13,536 nt of DNA from DASYML01 sp036399835 (GTDB lineage Bacteria > Acidobacteriota > Blastocatellia > Pyrinomonadales > Pyrinomonadaceae): assembly GCA_036399835.1 (NCBI GenBank), contig DASWMI010000024.1, positions 1 to 13,536 of the forward strand, in the 5' to 3' direction. The number at the start of each line of letters is the position of its first letter. The stretch's first letter is position 1. A program made the translations under genes and the position numbers. Below are positions 7,901 to 12,353 of the stretch, piece by piece. The notes beneath the pieces were generated by a model. The model was not told where the DNA came from and ran no database searches. It was given only the letters and a program-made list of their open reading frames with translations.

Positions 7901-8331
7901 ACGAGATTAAGCGCCTCTCCTGGCTCGATACTGTGGAAGAGGAAGGCTCTGACCCGACCGGACCAAATCGCGGTCGCGGTCTCAAGAAGCACACGGAGGA
8001 TTTGAACGACCAGAATCTCTCGAAGGCGCGCAAAGATGTGGACAACTACAGGCAGGATGCCGAGGACGCGCAAAAAGATTTTGAGACGAAGATGAATGAT
8101 TACGTGCGCGACGTGCAGCGGGACCCCTCGCTCGAAAAGCCCACCGCGCCCAAGCTTAACTCTCCTCCGAAAGTCCCCGAAGCCGTCAAGGTACCGCCGG
8201 ACCTGAGCAACTACATAGAGTTTCTGCATCCCTGGGGCAACCTCCTGCTCAATCCGATTGTGCTCTTTATGATGTTCTTCGGGCTGGTCATCGCCACCAT
8301 CATCGCCCTGCGCGCGCAGGACATAGGATAA
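4996..8331 (+). CDS. Triple-FHA ABC-2 type transporter (FHA-FHA-FHA-ABC-TMD fusion)
   Basis: This 1111-residue half-transporter has ABCG-like domain order. FHA1 spans about 1-103 (GR 27-28, SRKH 46-49, GSRFGT 65-70). FHA2 spans about 178-273 (GR 200-201, SRRH 217-220, SFNG 237-240). FHA3 spans about 340-427 (GR 359-360, SNHH 374-377, STNG 394-397). The linkers between FHA domains are rich in Pro, Gln and Ala. The ATPase has Walker A GPSGAGKST (481-489), Q-loop Gln528, signature LSGGQ (583-587), Walker B VIFLDE (603-608) and switch His640, so all key residues are intact. A charged connector (675-770) leads to five hydrophobic segments (about 786-958), a hydrophilic insert (975-1076), and a last helix (1083-1105). 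FHA domains bind phosphothreonine, so transport is probably gated by Ser/Thr kinase signalling, as known for mycobacterial Rv1747 with PknF. As a half-transporter it would act as a dimer. The substrate is unknown. No clear Shine-Dalgarno precedes the ATG; the start is chosen because FHA1 begins immediately. Confidence 0.95.
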   Translation: MKIVLVEERVGQQPAERAYEGESIKVGRDPATCQIVFDQREWPMVSRKHAEFRLREGRCMLADVGSRFGTFVDGQRIAEPAEVRQGARVQFGAGGPVLRVVRFEQAVQPASAPVQDLGGMETQRDMAVDPAEVKAIQQAAAYKAQGGQQQAVTQSQPAVQRPAPPVKPPVASPPAIIEMVNVATGKLERITLTKEITRLGRDHEMDVALDASSAVVSRRHAEIKRMQGQYVLFDLGSFNGTLINEQRITQPTPLFDGDRIQLGMGGPIVRFVDPAHPAPVGAQFAGQRVVSGIGEVAVAPGVNPAQSAPGALISGQHTMFLNKPESGGLKPPEVVAADGVQQHLLMQRLFEGRAQLTIGRAPDNDIQLDGLQISNHHARVINSNGSVAIEDVGSTNGVYINGVRITARRVIQDRDVVQIGPFVLQADPQRGVAVFDTRSKTRIDAIDITKVVANRSGGGKIKLLDDVDLTINPNEFVGLLGPSGAGKSTLMDALNGMRPATEGHVLINNLDLYQHLDSLKQSIGYVPQDDIIHRELTVYRTLYYVARLRLSRDVSTQEIDQIVNEVMDVTGLSERRDVPVGQLSGGQRKRVSIAVELITKPSVIFLDEPTSGLDPATEEKIMRLFRQIAESGRTVILTTHAMENVKLFDKIVVMMRGKLVFYGSPKEALAHIKADSFKDLYDKLEAPIDERIAKLPFLPQDASKEQKQARKLEKERISEEVAEEWKQRFQQTEIYKRNVKQPLERVRPETQGAAPAKRRPTVTDSLRQWGTLARRYMEVLGRDRFNLLILFAQAPIIALLTYIVVSSTATRDFPYFVLSLVAVWFGTSVSAREIIRERAVYNRERMVNLGLLPYVGSKLFVLALIVGVQCTLLFGSLKLFDLAGESGLVGFKLPGVLFGIPQLIVMILTGMVGIALGLFISSIVKTSEMATSLVPLILIPQILFSGLVGVPTGLSKLVGLTMPATWAFDEIKRLSWLDTVEEEGSDPTGPNRGRGLKKHTEDLNDQNLSKARKDVDNYRQDAEDAQKDFETKMNDYVRDVQRDPSLEKPTAPKLNSPPKVPEAVKVPPDLSNYIEFLHPWGNLLLNPIVLFMMFFGLVIATIIALRAQDIG

Positions 8332-8336
8332 AGAGT

Positions 8337-8434
8337 AAGGGCAAGACGAAAGACGAAAGCTCCCGGCAAAGCTTTCTGGCTTGATTTAATTCTCTTCAGC
8401 TTTACTTGCGTCTTTCATCCTTCGTCTTGCCCTT
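8337..8434. repeat. Intergenic long inverted repeat, copy B (possible terminator)
   Basis: AAGGGCAAGACGAA (8337-8350) is perfectly complementary to TTCGTCTTGCCCTT (8421-8434). The pairing continues inward to 8359/8412 with two mismatches, giving 21 of 23 pairs around a loop of about 52 bases. The loop side contains a competing smaller hairpin, GAAAGCT (8355-8361) with AGCTTTC (8370-8376). The right arm ends in TTTT (8433-8436), so transcription termination after the transporter gene is plausible. It shares TCATCCTTC (8415-8423) with copies A and C. Confidence 0.7.
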
Positions 8435-8446
8435 TTGCCTTCCGGC

Positions 8447-8475
8447 TTGACCGCGTGCATCGAGTCACGTAGTTT
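8447..8475 (+). promoter_or_regulatory. Candidate sigma70-type promoter for the lipoprotein-tlpA pair
   Basis: TTGACC (8447-8452) lies 17 bases before TAGTTT (8470-8475), an acceptable -35/-10 pair with a good -35 box and a weak -10. It would give a leader of about 85 bases before the ATG at 8567. The heptamer CACGTAG occurs at 8466-8472, overlapping the -10, and again at 8488-8494, about two helical turns downstream, so it could be an operator. This is pattern-based only. Confidence 0.35.
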
Positions 8476-8566
8476 ACAAACGGAGCGCACGTAGCCTGGA
8501 CCAATTCGTTGAGGTCGCGGCGCTGGCAGGAAAAAGAGTCCGGCTTCGAGAAAGCTTTAATGGATT

Positions 8567-9142
8567 ATGCGATCTGTCTTGATGCTCATCTTAGGGTTGC
8601 TTACAGCGTGCGGGCCGTTTGGCATCGCGGCGGTCAATGCGCGCTTGCCTCTCGGCAAACTGGTCCAGGAGAGTTTCCCCACGCCACCCACAGACCGCAC
8701 GCTTATTTACACGGGAGCGGGGAATGCAGAGTTGCGTGCGCTGCCCTTTGAAACAGGCACGACCCCTTTGCGCGTGGATGTGGCGGCGGGCAGCGATAAG
8801 GTGAGCCGCCTGGATTTGAAGGGCGAGCGCGCGGCAACTGTTATCACGGATAGCTTGCCGCATTTCTATCTGTTCGTGCCGGACGAGGCCAGCCCGCATC
8901 CGCCGTTGCTGGTTCGCCTCTCGCAAAGGCACGGCGCGCGTCGCGCTACCGTCGTGGCACAGCGCGGGCAGCGCGGGTTCGCGGTCGCTTCGGAAGAGAT
9001 AGTCAAGCCGCGTTATAGAGTGCTCGGGCGCGAGGGCGGGATGATCTTTCTGGAAATCTGGCCGCGCGAGCCGCTCGTCGCTGGCGAGTATGCCTTCGTC
9101 GGCTCGGAGCTATCGCGCATCGCCGCCTTCAGCATCAAGTAG
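8567..9142 (+). CDS. Small putative lipoprotein of unknown function
   Basis: This 191-residue protein begins with a short hydrophobic signal ending in a lipobox-like LTAC (12-15, Cys15), so it is probably lipidated; a longer conventional signal peptide ending near AVNA (26) is the alternative. The ATG at 8567 is preceded by GAGAAAG (8548-8554). A nearer ATG at 8560 is in another frame that closes early. The mature part looks beta-rich, with alternating hydrophobic residues (LRVDVAAG, FYLFVPDE, MIFLEIWPREPLVAGEYAFV near 159-178). The closing pattern, of the form 'L-W-P-x-x-P-L-x-x-G-E-Y-A', suggests a compact Ig- or jelly-roll-like domain, but I do not recognise a family. It lies 51 bases before the TlpA-like gene, so the two are probably co-transcribed, and both products would be anchored in the envelope. 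Confidence 0.82.
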   Translation: MRSVLMLILGLLTACGPFGIAAVNARLPLGKLVQESFPTPPTDRTLIYTGAGNAELRALPFETGTTPLRVDVAAGSDKVSRLDLKGERAATVITDSLPHFYLFVPDEASPHPPLLVRLSQRHGARRATVVAQRGQRGFAVASEEIVKPRYRVLGREGGMIFLEIWPREPLVAGEYAFVGSELSRIAAFSIK

Positions 9143-9193
9143 CGCCGCTCTCATCTAAGATTTATCTGTCAGACAAAGGAAATATCAATCATC

Positions 9194-9889
9194 ATGGCTT
9201 CTTCAAAGTCGCTTCAAAATAGAGAGAGATTCTGGACCCCCGTGCGTCTCGCTTTGACCTGTACGGTACTGGCGCTGCTGGCAGCCTTCGGCGCATCCAG
9301 TTGCAGCTCGACGCCCCCGACCGAGAGCGGCAAAGCCAACGCCAACGCGCCCAAAGCTAATTCGCCGACCGTCACCATCTCAAGCGGAAGACCCGCTGCG
9401 GCTCCCCCTCCGACAGCGCCCTCTTTAGTATCTCCGGTCTCTCTGCCCGCTGGCCTGAGCGAGATGCCTCTGAGCCTGCTTGACGGCAAGACCATCAAGC
9501 TCTCAGACTTCGCGGGCAAAGTCGTGGTGCTCAACTTCTGGGCCACCTGGTGCGGGCCTTGCCGCGCAGAGATGCCCGAGCTAATCCGTCTCTACAGTGA
9601 TTACAAAAACAGGGGCGTGGAGGTGATAGGGGTCGCTTCAAAGCAGAATGATGCCAGTTTGGATGAGGTCAAGAAGTTTGTCCGGCAGATGAATGTCAAT
9701 TACAAGATAGTCTATGAGGATGGAAGTTTTGCGCCTCCGCTGCTGCAAGCGATTCATGCTCGCGGCGTCATCCCGCAAAGCGTCATCCTCTCTCGCACAG
9801 GACAGGTCATAGAACACAAACAGGGCTATAACCCGGCCATGACCCCGGCCCAATTACGCGACGTGATTGAACAGGCGCTAAAAGGATAA
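9194..9889 (+). CDS. TlpA/ResA-like thioredoxin-fold lipoprotein
   Basis: This 231-residue protein has an N-terminal hydrophobic segment (about 18-34) ending in a lipobox-like ASSC (Cys37), so it is likely a lipoprotein. Residues 42-85 are an Ala/Asn/Pro-rich spacer containing KANANAPKAN. The thioredoxin fold covers about 88-230: DGKTIKLSDFAGK, the redox motif WCGPC (119-123, Cys120 and Cys123), and IPQSVILSRTG carrying the expected cis-proline (Pro194). TlpA/ResA proteins act outside the cytoplasm as thiol-disulfide oxidoreductases, commonly reducing cysteines in apocytochrome c or metal-site proteins. No cytochrome gene is nearby, so the client is unknown. The Shine-Dalgarno candidate AAGGA (9176-9180) is rather far (13 bases) from the ATG. 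Confidence 0.93.
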   Translation: MASSKSLQNRERFWTPVRLALTCTVLALLAAFGASSCSSTPPTESGKANANAPKANSPTVTISSGRPAAAPPPTAPSLVSPVSLPAGLSEMPLSLLDGKTIKLSDFAGKVVVLNFWATWCGPCRAEMPELIRLYSDYKNRGVEVIGVASKQNDASLDEVKKFVRQMNVNYKIVYEDGSFAPPLLQAIHARGVIPQSVILSRTGQVIEHKQGYNPAMTPAQLRDVIEQALKG

Positions 9890-9907
9890 AGGCGAACGCG
9901 ACAAAGA

Positions 9908-10006
9908 TGAAGGATGAGCTAAAAGAGCTGATTCTTTTGACTGACTGGACTATCGGACCAAAGAATATATAAATCAACAGGCCGATAGCTTGTCCTTCAT
10001 CCTTCA
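9908..10006. repeat. Intergenic inverted repeat, copy C, between convergent genes
   Basis: TGAAGGATGA (9908-9917) is perfectly complementary to TCATCCTTCA (9997-10006). Inside it a second stem, CTATCGG (9950-9956) with CCGATAG (9982-9988), stacks in the same arrangement. It lies between the ends of the convergent TlpA-like gene and the minus-strand small gene, where a bidirectional transcript-end structure would be useful. It carries the TCATCCTTC core (9997-10005) shared with copies A and B. Confidence 0.6.
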
Positions 10007-10038
10007 CCGGTCCTGATTCATCTCTGCCGCGTTCAACT

Positions 10039-10266
10039 TTACTGCTTATTCTTTTCGCTCTGCTGGTCCAGCTCCTGCTTGCTCTCGTCAATCAACTGGC
10101 GACTCTCGCGCTCAAGCTCTTTGTCTTCGAGTCCCTGCGCGACGCTCTCTTTAGCGCGGCCTTCGGCAAGTTTCATCTCAGACTGCACGCGCTCTTCAAC
10201 CTGGTCAATCGGCGCAGGCTCGCCCGTCTCTTCCTGCGTGACAACCTTGTCCTTATCTATCTCCAT
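10039..10266 (-). CDS. Small acidic, highly charged helical protein (hypothetical)
   Basis: On the minus strand, an ATG at 10266 is preceded by a perfect GGAGG (plus-strand 10275-10279) at 8-base spacing, giving 75 residues. The ATG at 10281 would add five residues but would place this ribosome site inside the coding region, so I prefer 10266. The protein is almost entirely Glu/Lys/Gln/Asp/Arg with no Cys, Trp or aromatic core. The first 20 residues look disordered; the rest looks like one or two amphipathic helices (QVEERVQSEMKLAEG, ELERESRQLIDESKQ). There is no signal peptide, so it is probably cytoplasmic. I do not recognise a family. The strong ribosome site and isolated convergent position support a real gene. 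Confidence 0.68.
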   Translation of the reverse strand: MEIDKDKVVTQEETGEPAPIDQVEERVQSEMKLAEGRAKESVAQGLEDKELERESRQLIDESKQELDQQSEKNKQ

Positions 10267-10274
10267 AAATGCGT

Positions 10275-10279
10275 CCTCC
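10275..10279 (-). promoter_or_regulatory. Strong Shine-Dalgarno that fixes the start of the small minus-strand gene
   Basis: The plus strand reads CCTCC, which is GGAGG on the coding strand, eight bases before the ATG at 10266. It is the clearest Shine-Dalgarno in the window and argues against the in-frame upstream ATG at 10281. Confidence 0.65.
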
Positions 10280-10281
10280 AT

Positions 10282-10621
10282 GAATATCTATATTTAAAGG
10301 GGGCGGCTGCATCGTCTCATCACTCTCGCCGCCGGGTCAAACGTGCGTCAAGCAGATTTCCGGCATCAAGCTCCGCCTATTTTTGAGTTGAGTAAGGTTT
10401 GATGAGGCCGCAGAAATGAATAAGGCCGACAAGCCCTCGCAACTCGTCGGCCTTATAACTCTCTAGGTTCCTTATTAGGGGATTAGAGGGTAGCCACACA
10501 CTACGCCTATCTGCGCCCGCCGTCAAGCAAAGAGGTACGCCGCCGTACAGAGCCAGCCCGCTTGAGCATCTCTCTTGCGCTCCGGTTGAATTTTGTCAAG
10601 GGCTTCAAGCCTTATGCTAAG
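10282..10621. other. Gene-free divergent region of about 340 bases
   Basis: No supportable coding region lies here. Next to the minus-strand gene is an AT-rich block (10281-10297) with a -10-like look on the minus strand but no convincing -35. GGCGGC (10302-10307) and GCCGCC (10328-10333) form a short inverted repeat. The middle holds the tandem hairpins described separately at 10420-10504. Just before the GH3 gene is a small palindrome, GGCTTCAAGCC (10601-10611), followed by TATGCT (10613-10618), which resembles a -10 box; no -35 is properly spaced (TTGTCA at 10593 gives only 14 bases). Promoters for both divergent genes must lie here, but I cannot place them reliably. Confidence 0.5.
10420..10504. 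ncRNA. Candidate structured RNA: three consecutive hairpins
   Basis: Hairpin 1 is ATAAGGCCGAC (10420-10430) with GTCGGCCTTAT (10446-10456), 11 perfect pairs and a 15-base loop. Hairpin 2 is CTCTA (10461-10465) with TAGAG (10484-10488), with a small inner TCC/GGA stem. Hairpin 3 is GTAG (10490-10493) with CTAC (10501-10504) around a 7-base loop. The strand is not decidable from sequence: the block could be a leader of the GH3 gene, a leader of the minus-strand gene, or an independent small RNA. There is no T run after hairpin 1, so it is not a classical terminator. Confidence 0.35.
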
Positions 10622-12292
10622 ATGCGCCGGAGCATGTCAAAGGGGCGAACAGATTTGGAGCAAGCGGAAAGAGAGCGAGCCGAGTGGGTCGAGGCGACCC
10701 TGCGCGAGATGAGTTTGGAAGAGCGCGTCGGGCAGCTTTTGATGCCTGCCACGACCGGCGTCCTGATGCATGAGGACGGTGAGCAGTATGGGAAACTGGT
10801 CCAGGCCATAGAGCAACTGGGCGTCGGCGGCTTTATCATCTACAACGGTGATGCCCTGACGACAGCCGCATTGACCAACCGTCTGCAAACGCGTGCGCGC
10901 GTCCCGCTCCTCTTCGGCTCTGATTTTGAGGGCGGAGTCGGGATGCAACTGCGCGGCGGCACGCGCCTGCCGCGCGCGATGGCGCTGGCCGCCACGGGCG
11001 ATACGGAGTCTGCCGCCGAAGCCGCGCGCATCACTGCGCGTGAAGCTCGCGCGATAGGCGTTCACGTCAACTTCTACCCGGTCCTTGATGTCAATAACAA
11101 TCCCGCGAATCCGATTATCAATACGCGCGCTTTCAGCGATGACCCGGAGATGGTCGCCCATTGGGGCACGGCATTTATACGCGCCGCGCAGGACCAGGGA
11201 CAGCTTGCGACGGCCAAGCATTTTCCGGGTCACGGCGATACTTCGCTCGACTCGCATATTCTGCTCCCGACGCTGGACCTGCCGCGCGAGAGGCTTGAGT
11301 CAATCGAATGGCCTCCTTTTCGCGCGGCCATTCAAAGGGGAGTCCGCGCGGTGATGACTGCTCATATCGCCGTGCCTTCGCTCGACACAGAGGCCGGAGA
11401 GCGGCGGCCTGCGACGCTCTCGCCAGTGATTGTCGAAGGGGTTCTGAGAGGCGAGCTGGGATTCGACGGGCTGATCTTCTCGGATGCGCTGGACATGGGC
11501 GCGGTGGCGAACAGGTACGAGCCTGGAGAAGCAACCGTGCGGACGATTGAGGCCGGATGCGATGTCGCGCTGCTTCCGGTTGATGTCAGCCGCTCGCATC
11601 AGGCCGTCTGCGATGCCGTGGCGGGGGGACGCCTGACGCGCGAGCGTGTGGACCAGTCCGTGCGCCGCGTGCTACAGGCAAAAGCCTGGTGCGGCCTGCA
11701 ACGCGAGCGACTGGTCTCGCTGGACCGGGTTTGGGATGTGGTCGCCAACCCTACACACATCTCTACGGCGCGCGAGCTGTTTGAGCACGCCGTGACGCTC
11801 ATACGCGACCCCGTCGGACTGCTGCCGCTGGAAAAAAGGCGCGTCGTGGCAATTATTCTCAAGGATGCCATGCCGGTCTGGGCCTATGCTTTACGCGAGC
11901 CAGCGGGCGCGCGTTTCTCAAAAGGGGCCGTCTCACACTTTCAAGCGAAGCTCATAGAGTCCGGCGCTGAAGCAGCCGATACGGACCAGATACTCGAAGC
12001 GACTCGCGGATGTGATGTGGCGCTCGTGGCCGTCTGCGCGCGCGTTGCAGCCTACAAGGGAAGCGTCGCGCTGGCGCAGGCGCACGCGAAGGTTTTACAG
12101 GCGCTGGACCAGGCGGGGTTGCCGCTCGTCGTCACCGTCCTGGGCAATCCTTACGTGCTGCCGCACATGCCCGAAAGGGCCGCGACGCTGCTCACCTTCG
12201 AGTCGGCGGTCGAATCCGAAGAGGCCGCGATACGCGTCATCGCCGGAGAGATTCCCGCGCGCGGGCGCTCGCCCGTCCGTTTGCCGCTCTGA
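10622..12292 (+). CDS. nagZ: Glycoside hydrolase family 3 beta-N-acetylhexosaminidase (NagZ family), two-domain
   Basis: From the ATG at 10622 the protein is 556 residues. An in-frame TTG at 10562 (576 residues) and an ATG at 10634 are alternatives; none has a good Shine-Dalgarno, and conserved sequence begins only near residue 25. The N-terminal TIM barrel (about 25-365) has the NagZ hallmarks: GSDFEGG (99-105), KHFPGHGDTSLDSH (199-212, including the catalytic-loop His and Asp), and FSDALDMGA (286-294), whose Asp288 is the predicted nucleophile. A C-terminal GH3 alpha/beta sandwich domain follows, ending with a typical ARGRSPVRLPL tail. Gram-negative NagZ is usually a single domain of about 340 residues; this two-domain form is more like the Bacillus type. 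There is no signal peptide, so it is predicted to be cytoplasmic. NagZ removes N-acetylglucosamine from peptidoglycan fragments during wall recycling. The exact substrate is not proven by sequence. Confidence 0.9.
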   Translation: MRRSMSKGRTDLEQAERERAEWVEATLREMSLEERVGQLLMPATTGVLMHEDGEQYGKLVQAIEQLGVGGFIIYNGDALTTAALTNRLQTRARVPLLFGSDFEGGVGMQLRGGTRLPRAMALAATGDTESAAEAARITAREARAIGVHVNFYPVLDVNNNPANPIINTRAFSDDPEMVAHWGTAFIRAAQDQGQLATAKHFPGHGDTSLDSHILLPTLDLPRERLESIEWPPFRAAIQRGVRAVMTAHIAVPSLDTEAGERRPATLSPVIVEGVLRGELGFDGLIFSDALDMGAVANRYEPGEATVRTIEAGCDVALLPVDVSRSHQAVCDAVAGGRLTRERVDQSVRRVLQAKAWCGLQRERLVSLDRVWDVVANPTHISTARELFEHAVTLIRDPVGLLPLEKRRVVAIILKDAMPVWAYALREPAGARFSKGAVSHFQAKLIESGAEAADTDQILEATRGCDVALVAVCARVAAYKGSVALAQAHAKVLQALDQAGLPLVVTVLGNPYVLPHMPERAATLLTFESAVESEEAAIRVIAGEIPARGRSPVRLPL

Positions 12293-12353
12293 ACAAAGCG
12301 AGCGAGCGTGGCTCCTTTCAGAAACCGTAGCCCGAGTGCGCTCTAAAGACAGG

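Noticed and set aside
10562..10621. Upstream in-frame TTG start for the GH3 gene, adding 20 residues
   Set aside because: There is no ribosome site before it, the added residues are not conserved in character, and a -10-like TATGCT lies inside the segment. It is kept only as an alternative start.
12293..12353. Terminator between the GH3 gene and the PIG-V-like gene
   Set aside because: Only a 4-bp GAGC/GCTC stem is visible, with no T run; co-transcription is the simpler reading.
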